From assembly GCF_014805625.2 (NCBI RefSeq), contig NW_023998422.1, positions 10,169,264 to 10,233,263 of the forward strand: a stretch of DNA of 64,000 bases. The letters run 5' to 3'. Below, piece by piece: positions 10,796 through 21,560 of this stretch (positions are counted from its first letter, which is position 1; every line of letters starts with the position of its first letter). This DNA is from Glossina fuscipes. Lineage: Eukaryota; Arthropoda; Insecta; Diptera; Glossinidae. The notes beneath the pieces were generated by a model. It was not told the DNA's origin. It did no database searches and was given only the letters and a program-made list of their open reading frames with translations. The translations under genes were made by a program, and so were the position numbers.

Positions 10796-11880
10796 ATCCG
10801 CTGAATTGTGGTAAAAAGAGAAAAACCTGAGAAAGTGTGCAAAAGTGTCCCCATAAGATTACTTTGATATTTGAAATTCAATCTTTAATGCGAAACGATT
10901 TTAAAAGGCAAAACCAAAATCAAGAAGAACACGATACGTACACGACATAGTGCAGGAATCAACGATCGCTAGGTTGTGTGGCCATAAAAACTGAAGAATG
11001 AATCCGCAGTTTATTAACGCAAATGAAAAGGGGAAAACTTAAAAAAAAAAAAAAGGTGTAAATTGATTTAACTAAATCGTCGTATTAATGTTAAACAAGG
11101 AAACAATAAAGGAATTTTCCAATTTTTTATAAACAAATTTCTTCGTACACTATTAAGAACTGTATCATATAAAAAGGAGAGAAAATCTCAAAGCTAAAAA
11201 AAAAAAAATTAGCAAGTGATTGTAAAAGAAGAAGAAGTGAAAAACACGAAAAGATCAATAAAACGTTCACTTCACACCGTATTACTTAACTTGGCTTTGT
11301 GCGTGGTATGCCTAAGACGTCGAATCAATAATTGACATTTCTTTTGTGTTATTTTTCCTTAACATTAAATAATTTTTTTTTTATTTTAAAATCTATAATT
11401 TATTAAAAATTCTTTTAGCTGCGGCGATGCGCATCGACGTGGTTGCTAGTTTTGGTAAGTTTTTTTTTTTTTTATAAATTTGTTTAATAACCATTGTTAA
11501 TTTTAAAAATTTGTTTTTGTTTTGTAATATTGAAATAATGCATTATAACACTTTCTATGGAAAAATAAAAAAAAAAAAGAAATAAATGTATTATTATTAA
11601 ATGTTAAAATACTGGTAAGACTTCCTGGGAGTGACGGAGGGGCGAGGGAAAAGTAGTATGATTAGGGCATAGATTTATATTAGTCGAAAATTTCAAAATT
11701 TTTAATAAGCAAGTTTTCATTTAAAATAGTGAAATATTGTGGCGAAAGAAGAACCTATCATGCATCTGAATACATTTTATTTGGACCGATCCCATTCGAC
11801 GTGCCAGGCCGGAAAACATGCGAATAAAAAAGAAGAGAAAAAAAAATAAATAATTCCATCCGTTACATATTTATTAGTTT
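10796..11880. other. Probable remains of 5' LTR and spacer
   Basis: No coding potential. Since a primer-binding site starts at 11881, the 5' LTR of the gypsy-type relic should end shortly before it, so much of this AT-rich stretch is probably LTR sequence. I could not find a matching 3' LTR by eye, so its left border is unknown. The block 'taattccatccgt' occurs just before and again just after the primer site. Confidence 0.4.
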
Positions 11881-11898
11881 TGGCGCCCAACGTGGGGC
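11881..11898 (+). other. Primer-binding site, tRNA-Lys(CUU) type
   Basis: TGGCGCCCAACGTGGGGC is complementary to the 3' end (with CCA) of the fly tRNA-Lys with anticodon CUU, the primer used by several Drosophila gypsy-group elements. It is followed downstream by gag and RT remains in the same orientation, which confirms the reading as an LTR-retrotransposon primer site. Confidence 0.8.
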
Positions 11899-12501
11899 CC
11901 ACAAATTAATTCCATCCGTAATATCTCATACCATCGAGATGTACATAGTGGGTTCCGAAATATTCTGGATAAAAATTTGTTCTATTTCATTGTATTAAAT
12001 TACTTGTAAGCATTACTAAAATATAAATAACGAGTTTGTTGTTACACCATATTTTACATTAATAGAAATTTTGATAAGCAAATTCAGGAATGGAAATTAC
12101 TCTTACAAGAGTTGCTATTAGAAACCACCTGAATTAACTTATCTTGTTATTTTTAATTTTAATTTTTATTTTTATTTTTTTTTTGTTGTTTTACTCAGAG
12201 TACTGCTCAAACTGAGAAATTCAGATTAACATATTTATTCTGCACTCATTGGGATAGTACTCTGAAATTTGATGTTTTCTATTGGAATCTTTTGGATTGA
12301 TTTGCGATTCATGCCACAAAAATAAAAAAAAATAAAAAATTTAGATGTCTATCATGTATTGTTTTGATTCTGTTGGAAGTCGAACCAGTAACAATATTTT
12401 ACGTAATATTTAATTTTTGTCGATTTTTGTTAATAATCAGTTGTGGTTTTCCCTTTTTGATTTACATCCTTAATGGTGAAATTTTAATTTAAAAAAAAAA
12501 A

Positions 12502-12690
12502 ATGCCACTCAATTATATCGAACAATCCGGTATAATTCATACATCTTCTCCTAATTGCAATTTATGCAATAACAATGTGAATACAAAGTCTTGTCATATT
12601 AAGACCGGTTGTGAGCACTTCTTTCATAAGAATTGTTTTAATCAATATATTGAAAACAATTAAAATTGTCCTCAATGTGGTGTCGCATTG
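12502..12690 (+). pseudogene. RING-H2-like zinc-finger block in LTR relic
   Basis: An ATG-initiated frame spaces Cys and His as a RING-H2 finger: CNLC, then CEHFFHKNC, and after an in-frame TAA at 12661 the last pair NCPQC. RING-H2 domains normally bind E2 enzymes in ubiquitin transfer. Position, 600 bp after the primer site and before gag, suggests it was the N-terminus of the element's first ORF. The internal stop means it is now dead. It could instead be a captured host fragment. Confidence 0.5.
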
Positions 12691-14170
12691 ACATCACACA
12701 TTCCACAAAGAATAATCCAAACAGTCAAAGACAAATGATTACTAGACAACGAACGCGTAATCAAAATTTAGAAACCGAAGCATTACAATCAGAACAAATA
12801 ATAAATGTTGGGGTAACTGATGATGAAAAAAAGTAGAATTAATAAATTAGTTTCAGTTGCCGTGATTGCACAGCAAACACAGTTGTTTAGCGAGCTTAAG
12901 TAGCAAATCACTACTTTGGTTCAATCTACACAGAATGCCTAGCTTTGAAACAAGACACAATATTACTCAATTACCATCTGTACAAGGAAGTGAGCAAACT
13001 CTAAATCAATTATTAGGAATAAATAATTTAAATACTAATGAATGAAATTCACATCACGGATTTAGCAATCAATCAACGAATACCGTAACTCTTGCATCGG
13101 GCAAAATAGGCCATATAATCTACAATTGGAAAATACGATTTTCAGGTGAATTATCGGGCTTATCGGTCGAAGCATTTGGGCTTTAACTTATTGTGCAGAC
13201 ATGCCAGCATACTTTTTGATGGTAAGGCAGCGGATTGATATTGGCGTTACCGTCGTTCAGTATCGGAAATTAGAAAGGAATGAACTGAGCGTTGCATTGA
13301 AGGCTCAATATACGGGCACGCGAACTGGCATGGATTATCGTGAATTAATCTGGGATAGGAAGCAGAAAAACAGAGGGAGAGCTTTGACTCATTCTATGAA
13401 TCCATTCTGCAGTTGGTAGATTGCTTAGACAGACCAACCAATTCCGGAAGTTACGTTAGTGGAAATCCTTCGAAGGAACCTTTTACCGGAAATACAGCTT
13501 CTGTCTATTCGGTTGCACATTTGCGGGAAATTTGTAGAAAACGCGAATTATTAGATAGTGCTCAAGATGTTGACAAGTGTTGTGGAAAACTAAACGAGCT
13601 TGGACTAGTTTGCTGGAATTGTCAAAAGACTGGACATCGTTATCATGATTGTTGTACAAAACGAAATATTTTCTGTTATGGTTGCGGTACACCCAATGTT
13701 TATAAACTTAATTGTCAAAAATGCAACTTATCAAAAACGAAGTCACTGTCAAAGATGCTTATCCTTTGCCTCATATAGACGGCATACTTAGCAGATTACC
13801 TAAAGCTTCTTTTATTACTGCACTTGATCTCAAAGACGCCTTTTGACAAATACCTCTACATACCTGTTCTAGAGACAAAACAGCGTTTACTGTTTCAGGA
13901 AGACCATTGTATCAATTCACTGTTATGCCATTGTTGGTATACAATGGGATCAATTTTTGCAAACATTTTTCCACAAATACACGTATGTTTCTTCGCGGCT
14001 TGTTTTTGGCGTCATGCGGTAAAGGAGAAAAGATCGTCATGCTGCCCAATTATAAATAATAGTTCACCAGTCATCCTTAGGGACGCGATAAGTCTCATTA
14101 TCACTTCGTATGGTTTGAACAACATCTGCATAGTATGGTATAATATAATAAGAGTCATCTGCGAGTCGTA

Positions 14171-15780
14171 ATTTGTAAATCAACCAAAATAATATCAACT
14201 AATTGGCCAATAACGAAACAGCCCAATATGCTGACTTTTAACAAACCTTTGCCAAATGTAATTTTGAAGATGAAAATCGAGTCAAATTGAACGCAAATGT
14301 GGTCTTGCACGCTGTTGATTTCATTGTTCGTTCAGTTAAATAGCTTTTCCCATTATTGCGAGAAAAGCAAACAGAAAAGACTTAAGCAAAAAACTGATCA
14401 GATAATGATTTTTATCAAATCTAAAAAAACATTAGTTTAAGAATTTTCTCGAAGCTAAGCGTTGGAAATATGCTGCCGTTAGCTGTTTTTTTTTTCTAAG
14501 TGTCAGACAGATATATATCACGAGTTTTCGTCAAGTAAGCGAAAGAAGTAAAGAACAAGAAGAAGAAGGAAAGTATTCTTCACACGGAAATCACACGTTG
14601 AGCACAATCAATGCCGATTTACAATCAAGCTGTTACAAAAAATTCACTAACACTTTCAATAAAGATCATCATGCTACTAAGGATTCCAGCATAGACACGC
14701 CCATATCTTGTATTATTACACTTGTATATACAATTGATATATATCGCCAATAACGATTGTATGCAAAAGCAATCAAAGGCAATGGCTAATATAACAACAA
14801 CAAGTACATACAACTATATGTATATGGCGGCGTAGATATTTGTTATTATATGCCGCTAATTTTTTGTGACTTATGTTACGGATCATCTAGAAATGTCTAC
14901 AATCCATTGCTCTAGAATTGAAAACTAGCGTTCAAAATCGAAATAATATGAAATAAACTAATAATTAGATGAAATGATCACCAGCTATAAAGATTTTTCT
15001 TTTTTTCTTTTGGTTTTATTGCAATCATGTTTATTACATAATGATCTGGGAAAATTACCGGAAGTATTACACCGTAAAGAAATTCACTAGGAATTCACTA
15101 GGCTTGCCACAGACGATATAAAGAGAGACCGACTGACCAAGGGCATGTTTTTTACATTTTTTTTTTTTTTTTTCATTTATTATTTATTTACAACTATGGA
15201 CTAAGATAAATTGATAAATAATTATTATTATTTTCTTTTGCATTTTACCATTACAAAGACAGGTTTCATACTTTATGCAGGAACGTATTTTGGCAACACA
15301 TTCCTGTTTTTTTGCCCATGTTATATACCATTAAAGAAATAGAACCAAATATGAAATGATTTATTACTTGTAAGCACATTATTTTTTTTTTATATAAGAT
15401 GATATATGATTTTGAAAATTAAATAGAATAATAATCCAAAATATTCAAAATATATGTGACGGCTAAATGAAAGAAACTATAGCTCACATATCAAATGAAA
15501 TTGATGAAAATAATGAGAAACGCACTCACCAGTCATTCATTTTTATTTTTGATAAATTTATTTGGCAAAAACACATTTAAAATAAAAAATTTAAGAAAAT
15601 ATGATTTCATAATGAATCTAAATAACTAATTTTTTTGCTTTTTTTTACTACTTTCATTTACAACTGTTGCGATATGTGGGTAATATAAGCACAGCAACAA
15701 GTGTTGCTGTTGTTCTTGTTGTATATACTTATACATATGTACAATGCTGGAAACGAGCGTCATTTTAAATAAAAATAACA
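14171..15780. other. Spacer after the LTR relic
   Basis: Mostly AT-rich noncoding sequence with long T-runs (about 15158-15174, 15380-15395). It may contain further decayed parts of the LTR element, but no integrase or second LTR could be recognised. No gene is supported. Confidence 0.45.
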
Positions 15781-15996
15781 ATGACTGAAGAGTAAGTTTT
15801 ACAATTTTTTTATTAATTTTGATTTAATAATAAAATGGTTTTTTTTTTTGTAGGCAAACGCGAAACCAGGGACGAGTGGCGCAATGACCGCCGCAATGTC
15901 GACGGAATTCGGAGTGTAATCCACCCAACCAAAGATGATGAGCTGTCGAAACGAGATGACGGCGCCGAAAATCGGGAACAATCGCCGCCTACGTGA
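15781..15996 (+). other. Exon-like pair, unidentified
   Basis: ATGACTGAAGA is followed by a perfect GTAAGT donor at 15792, and a T-rich tract with TAG acceptor precedes a GC-richer block from 15854. In the frame that would be joined, the block stops after 14 residues in total. In another frame it stays open to the stop at about 15995 and is highly charged (KRETRDEWRNDRRN, then TKDDELSKRDDG), faintly like the basic importin-beta-binding segment of importin alpha. The two readings are incompatible, so this is either a broken exon or a chance island. Confidence 0.25.
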
Positions 15997-16192
15997 ACAA
16001 TATTACTTGAAAATTTGATAGAAATATCTTTTCTTCTTGGAGTGAGATCTTATTGTTTATAGGAAAGCAACTCTGTGCTCTTTTCATATATGCTCTTCTG
16101 CAGAAATTTGTAAAAATGCCAACCAAGTGAGAATAAGCGTATATGTTTGTTTACACTTTTCAATAATTGAACATGTATTTGTATAATCATAG

Positions 16193-16891
16193 CATCAATT
16201 ACCGTAATGATGTGTATGATCGGGCAAACGCTACCAATATCGGTTCCACATCCTCAAATACCACCACTGCAAGTAGCGGTGGCAATAATTACGATATACC
16301 CAGATCAATACGCTCAGCTCTGGGTTTCAGACGCAATTTTCAATTGGATTTACACGCAGGTAATCAAAAAAAAAATTATTAAAATTTCTAAACTGAAATC
16401 CTATTTGCTTGCAGCAAATCCTCGGTTTAATGCTTTACGTTGTAATGGTATATCCTGAATGGGAATACTGAACGCCTACGGTAGTTCTTGTCAACGTCAG
16501 CACACGAATCTCAAAATTATTGGAATTTAAACAACTATCCTGCACCGACTATGAGAGATACGAGAATATTTATGAGCAAATACGCGACGAGCCAGTTTAT
16601 CGCAACACCAGCAGCACAGGCTCCTCTACGTTATCTAACGGCGGTTCTGCCTTGACTGCTTCCAACTCGAAAGACACCGGCAACGTAAGGAATAGTGCGT
16701 CGTCCTTTTAACAGTGGGGTGGGATCAGCACGGTATAGTGTATTACGAGCCGCTAAAATGAATGAAAGTTTTACTGCTGACATCTACCAATGTCAATTGA
16801 ACAAATTGAACGAAATTTTGTTGCCAAATAAGAAGCAACAGTGGTTAACGGAGACAAAGTTGCACGATAGGTTCAGGTATCAGTCAAGTAT
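16193..16891 (+). pseudogene. Frameshifted gene remnant, unidentified protein
   Basis: Exon 1 (16193-16359, AG acceptor and GTAATC donor) reads NNYDIPRSIRSALGFRR. A second exon begins at 16415 after 'ttgcttgcag'. It starts in phase but has at least three frame changes: the sense frame moves at about 16457, again before YERYENIYEQIRDEPVYRN (from about 16550), and again near 16700 where NSGVGSARYSVLRAAK resumes. Tyrosine motifs of the YENI and PVYRN type recall adaptor or kinase substrates, but I cannot name a family. Codon-like composition persists through every frame change, so the breaks are recent or are sequencing errors. After 16895 nothing coding follows. Confidence 0.45.
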
Positions 16892-17351
16892 TTAGGAAAA
16901 ATTTGTCTCAGGATGATTTGGCGGAGGATGAAGGTTGCTTTTACTGCTTTACAGAAGGGATATTGCTTTCATCGTTTGTAGTTTATAGACTTTTTCTTTT
17001 AGGTTATATTTTTCTCACAATATATATATTTATTTATAAATCTCTTTATATTTTCTTTAGATACTTTAATTTACAAATTATTTGAATAACTATTAAAAAA
17101 TATAATTTTTCTCGTGTGTACAAATAATTTCATGTATATACAAATACAAGTTCGTTAACGTGTATATGAGAGTGTATATGTAAATCGAATCATACAACTG
17201 TTTAAATTGTTTATAAACAAACAAACCACTAAACACCAACATTATTTCCAAGGTCCTTTCGTCAACAGCATTAACAACACAATATTTGGCCAAATTCTTT
17301 TCTTTTTTGTTTTTTAAATTATTTTGTCGTTTTCTTGATAATTTGGAATTT

Positions 17352-17927
17352 TTAAGGTTTACAATTAAAGGGCTTCTTCGATTTCTTATGTTTCTTTTTC
17401 TGGGTGCGTTGTAGTGCCGATGATTTGGCGTGATTTGGAACATTCAAATCGAACGATTCTCGCACCAATTTCAAGCTTTGTTCATGTTTGTCAGCAATTT
17501 GAGCTAATTGACTGCCTCGGCTACTTGTCGGATTGGAATTAAATTCAAAGGATGAGGCCCCCTCTGGTTCCATGTAGGCCTGTGACTGATAGTAATCAAA
17601 GTTAAGAACTGAAGCCAAGTCGCCAGCGTTCGGCATTACGCCCGGTACATCATTATCCTCTATAGGTTCATAAATGCTTTGATTAAGATACTGAGCAAAT
17701 TGGCCAGCGGTCGTAACCGATGATAGATCAAGATTTTTATTGGAAAAATTCAGTAAATTGTTATTATTGTTGTTATTTTGAGTGGTTGTTGTGTTGATGC
17801 TATTGCTATTATTAAAGGCGTATGCAGCCAATGAACTTAAAGCTGTAGCATGATTAAGTTGGGTTGTGGCGGTGAGACGTTGCAGCACAAAAGTATCCAC
17901 CAGAGCAGAAGCAGAACTTTGCCCTGG
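17352..17927 (-). CDS. Possible readthrough extension of AP-3 sigma
   Basis: After the AP-3 sigma stop TGA (17930-17928, next base C) the same frame continues without a stop for 191 codons to TAA at 17354-17352. The sequence looks like protein: a short polyAsn run, acidic stretches (IYEPIEDNDVPGVM), SRGSQLAQIADKHEQSLKL and a lysine-rich end (KKKHKKSKKP). It contains no ATG before the MPNAGD and MEPEGA positions, so independent initiation would give only a short C-terminal product. There is no good acceptor at its 5' edge, which argues against a separate exon. TGA followed by C is the context most associated with readthrough in Drosophila. The alternatives are 3' UTR that happens to be open, or an exon of another gene. 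No known domain is seen. Confidence 0.45.
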   Translation of the reverse strand, partial: PGQSSASALVDTFVLQRLTATTQLNHATALSSLAAYAFNNSNSINTTTTQNNNNNNNLLNFSNKNLDLSSVTTAGQFAQYLNQSIYEPIEDNDVPGVMPNAGDLASVLNFDYYQSQAYMEPEGASSFEFNSNPTSSRGSQLAQIADKHEQSLKLVRESFDLNVPNHAKSSALQRTQKKKHKKSKKPFNCKP

Positions 17928-18672
17928 TCAGAATTTCAAATCCTTAATAGCTTGAGGTAAATCTGGCAGTTTAATATCTTTAATTTGCTGTGGAATGTTC
18001 ATGCTTTTCACGGCACTCACGGCTCGAGCCGGTGCTGCCGATATGCCAGCTTCTTGTTTAACCAACTTATTTTGCTCCTCAATCCTTGCCATTATATCGC
18101 TCATATTTGTTTGCAAAACCATCCCACCCATTACCAATTCGGAAAGTATATGATGCACGGCATCAGCGTGAAAAATCAAATCCAATTCACAAACATTTTC
18201 AAAGCATTTATCCAAAGTCTCAACAAATACTTGAATCAAATCCAAAATACCTAATTCGCTCTCTGACGAGTCAACACAGAAGACAAAATATAAAGTTGCG
18301 TAGTGGCGATAAATAAGCTTGTAATCGGAACCTCCGATTAGGCTAAAAAACAAAGAGATTTATAAATCTTTTTATAAAACATGAGCATAAATAATAGCGA
18401 TTTTTGTTTTTCTCACCTGCCCCCCTCTAAAAAGTTACAAACGTTATCGTCACGTTTCGATACCAATTGGAAAGTTTCTTTAATGATTTGCTGTTGCATG
18501 TCTTCGTTCTACGTAGCAAAGACAACAAACCCGATATTAATAAGATGTTTTTTGTTTAGAAAGACAGAAAATCAATACAAAATAATAAAATTTCAACACT
18601 TACAAAATATTGATAGAACTTGGAAAGGCGTGGTTTTCCATGGTTATTAAACACTAAAATCGCTTTAATCAT
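17928..18672 (-). CDS. or: AP-3 complex subunit sigma
   Basis: This is the small subunit of the AP-3 adaptor, which sorts cargo from endosomes to lysosome-related organelles; in Drosophila it is the eye-pigment gene orange. Three minus-strand exons, 18672-18604, 18508-18417 and 18342-17928, join in phase across introns of 95 and 74 bp and give exactly 191 residues. The protein starts MIKAILVFNNHGKPRLSKFY, continues with KRDDNVCNFLEGG and IGGSDYKLIYRHYATLYFVF, and ends ARAVSAVKSMN with IKDLKF. The clathrin-adaptor small-chain fold covers the first 150 residues, and the tail is the usual sigma-3 extension. It is divergently placed with the NR2C2AP-like gene, 547 bp between starts. The frame stays open after its TGA (see the extension feature). 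Confidence 0.95.
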
Positions 18673-19219
18673 TATGATATTAAAGGATCGAAAATAAAAG
18701 AAATTAATTTTAATACATTTGCAAGTAAATTTCTACTGTTGATGCGTTGAAATTACTTTTTGTTAAGAAAAAGTAATTCTTTATGTTTCTTGTTCTTATG
18801 AAGCAACACATATGTTGCCATATCGTAACAAAACAAGTGTAGTAAAAAACAGCTGATTCACGCAAATAAGTGTACACTTTGATTTCCTCATTAAGGTTTT
18901 ATTCGTATCTTTTGTCGAATTACGCCTTGGCCATGTGTTTTCATCATGCTTTATCTCATTCATTTCCTTCATCTTTTTTCAATTTGCTGTTGTTTTTGTT
19001 GCTCTACGGTTTAAAGAAGTTTTGTCATCTGTTACTTGTTTTTTTATATTAAGACAAATTTTCCATATTTACCCGTTATCCAAACGAAAATTAAAACAGA
19101 TTATTAAAGTCTTCACATCTTTTATTAAGCTGAGTATATAAGCTACACAAAGGAAAAAATCTCCGCATTTGCACCACTTCTTAGTTAAATTTTTAAATAA
19201 AAATTCGCAATAACATTTG
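18673..19219. promoter_or_regulatory. Divergent promoter region
   Basis: The 547 bp between the AP-3 sigma start (minus) and the NR2C2AP-like start (plus) must hold both promoters and 5' UTRs. An ACAGCTGAT block (E-box CAGCTG) lies at about 18849. No TATA box is convincing, and open frames at 18870-19141 have no features. The layout suggests a shared bidirectional promoter of two housekeeping genes; this is inferred from position only. Confidence 0.5.
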
Positions 19220-19840
19220 ATGGAGATCTTTGGAAAAAACGGAACATCTGGTCAACTAGTCCAACAGCCAATAGGTTACCGAGAAAAAATTAAAATAAAT
19301 TTATTAGCTACCGAAAAATTTAAATGCAGGTAAGAAACAAAATAAAATTTTTACATGTACGCGCTAAAAGTTATTATCTCTCCCAGGGTTAGTACTGTTT
19401 TAAATAAGAACGTTAAGCAATACGGTAAACAATTCTTATACGATCATTTAGAAGATACATCTTGGAGTTCTAGTGAGGTACAAATCTATAATCAATCAAT
19501 TAATAGACTAAGAAAATTTTGAAAATATTTAATAGGAAAATGTGTTCTACAGGGCTTACCACAATGGATAAACATCGAATTTGATGAACCGCAAACGGTT
19601 GGTGGATTCTCTTTTCAATTTCAAGGTGGCTTTGCAGCTAAGGAAGCTAAAGTTGAATTATATCCTTCAAAAGATTCGAGCCCCTACGAAGAGCCATTTT
19701 ATGCTGAAGATATTAATGCAGTGCAAATGTTTAAACTAAAACATGCTCAATTTAACGTAGAACGTGTTAAATTTATTATTAATAGTAGTACGGACTTTTT
19801 CGGACGAATTATTGTTTACAAATTAGAATTATTTAAATAA
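19220..19840 (+). CDS. NR2C2AP (TRA16)-like protein
   Basis: Three exons, 19220-19329, 19387-19477 and 19553-19840, splice in phase across introns of 57 and 75 bp (donors GTAAG and GTACAA; acceptors CCCAG and CTACAG) into a 162-residue protein. It aligns throughout with nuclear receptor 2C2-associated protein: RVSTVLNKNVKQYGKQFLYD, LPQWINIEFDEPQTVGGFSF, QFQGGF, FYAEDIN and DFFGRIIVYKLELF. The family has a discoidin-like (galactose-binding) beta sandwich. The human member binds the orphan receptor TR4 and dampens it; the fly role is not known to me. It is slightly longer than the human protein because of an N-terminal addition. It lies between AP-3 sigma and RpL38. Confidence 0.9.
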
Positions 19841-20233
19841 CACAAGGATTACCAAATTTATATTATTTTTTGTTTATTTTGGGTATTCTTGCGAACAGAG
19901 TTAACTTCACGTATTTATTAAATGAAAGTAATAGCGTATTTCGGTTTTCATTCGAAATACATGCAAGACCATTTACAACCTTCTATAATCTTCAACCCTA
20001 CACATGGAGGTTATTAAATTGAAAATGAACTAAAATGCCAACAATTTTATTCGAATTTTAAGTTAATATATAAAGAAAGTGGATATTTTTAATAAAATAT
20101 AATAATCTAACAGAACAGCTGCAGGAATTTTCAACTGGACGGTGCCTTCGACATGGCAATACCTTAATTCATTAAAGGCAAATGACAGCACTTTACAATC
20201 GTGAAACTCTCCAATGTCAATTAGGTTTGACGA
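19841..20233. other. 3' UTR and intergenic spacer
   Basis: Follows the NR2C2AP-like stop. It has AT-rich sequence with an AATAAAATA-type poly(A) signal at about 20091. No gene-like frame. The distal part should carry the RpL38 promoter. Confidence 0.5.
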
Positions 20234-20398
20234 CCGGAAGTTACCGCACGAAATATAAAAATTTGCCTTTCCTTTCTCTCTTTCTTGCTAAAACGTGGAG
20301 AACAACTTATTGTTGTCAGAAATAATTAAAAGTAAAAAATTTTAAAGTTCTATGAAATGTGTTAATGTATTTTAAGAGGAATTTATTTTCTATTTTAG
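20234..20398 (+). promoter_or_regulatory. RpL38 core promoter, TOP start and 5' UTR intron
   Basis: CCGGAAGT at 20234-20241 is an ETS/GABP-type site, common at ribosomal protein promoters. A pyrimidine tract (CCTTTCCTTTCTCTCTTTCTT, about 20266-20286) has the form of a TOP transcription start that puts translation under TOR control. The ATG is directly preceded by a 'tattttag' acceptor. A GTAAAA donor at 20332 would define a 67-bp 5' UTR intron. The start site and donor are inferred. Confidence 0.6.
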
Positions 20399-20611
<213 letters not shown>

Positions 20612-21560
20612 GGAGTGGAAGTAAATTACTCTTTCATTCAAGCAAAATATGTTAAAGTGAAATGGGTCGACGTTTTTTTTGAGGAGAATCGGCAATGAAA
20701 TAAAAAAGGAAATACAAAGTGACATGGTTATGTGATTTTCTTTGTTTGTAGGCAATGAGGACATTTTAAAATCATCGCGGTACTTTATCTGACGTTGCTC
20801 ATTGCGAAGTTATAAGATATAACCTATTTTGTGGAAGTGTATAGACTGCACAAGAAATCAAAAACCGAGGAATTTCTCTTGTTGTATTCTGAGTTTGAAT
20901 GGGCTAGGGCAATGAAAAATGTGGTTATTATGTTTAGAAGCAAATAGTTGATTTTTCATTTCAAGTTGGTTGTGCAAAAGTTTTTTCTTCTTCATTAAAA
21001 CATGACAAGACGATCTTCAATCAACTTTGTGCTCCTATCAGTTCCTATTTATTCACTTTCACTTAATTTTCGCTCCCAAAGCTTGCAAGATCAGCATTCC
21101 GGCGTACCTCGTTGTCCCCATTTGAATATTTTAAGGACGGTACAAATGAAATAAATGCCGCCTTGTATTAGTACCAACACGGCACAACTGTGCCTAATTT
21201 TGAACCGCTTTGATGATGAGAAGACCATAGGAATCTTATCACAATATGTTACTTAAGCGAAAAATATAAATACTTCATAAGTTTCTTCAGTAGATAAACG
21301 TCCGAAACTTGCTTGAAGCATTTAAGTGAATCCTTCGGCGTCTTGGTCTACTTTTGGACTTGGCAACTATTCAAGATCCGCTCCGAAACAAAATTAATTG
21401 TCTTACCTTTCATTAATTCTTACTGAAGCTTACGCATAATAGCAAATTATCATACGTATCTAATCGGATGAAGAACAACGTACGCATGTCTTCCTTCCTT
21501 AATCGCACCAATAAAAACATACGTTTATTAAAATTGACTTTAGTAAGCAGATATTAAATA
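20612..21560. other. Intergenic spacer, convergent gene ends
   Basis: Lies between RpL38 (plus) and the MADF-BESS gene (minus), so both 3' ends face into it. An AATAAAAAAGG signal at about 20699 probably ends RpL38 mRNA. No open frame with protein features is present. Confidence 0.5.

Larger units (their letters stand above)
11881..14170 (+). mobile_element. Gypsy-type (Osvaldo-like) LTR retrotransposon relic
   Basis: In order: primer site, RING-H2 block (12502-12690), gag (about 13090-13735) and the start of reverse transcriptase (about 13737-13930). The gag retains GELSGLSVEAF, GKAAD and WRYRRS in shifting frames and two adjacent zinc knuckles (CWNCQKTGHRYHDC, then CYGCGTPNVYKLNCQKC). RT follows almost directly, so protease is deleted. 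The RT piece reads DAYPLPHIDGILSRLPKA, then TALDLKDAF, with a TGA at 13844-13846 where the family has Trp. RNase H and integrase are not seen. The wording of the RT block is closest to the Osvaldo/Ulysses branch as I recall it. The element is inactive. Confidence 0.7.

Noticed and set aside
17093..17443. 116-codon minus-strand frame
   Set aside because: A shadow of the AP-3 sigma extension and its 3' flank in another frame; low-complexity Tyr/Ile end.
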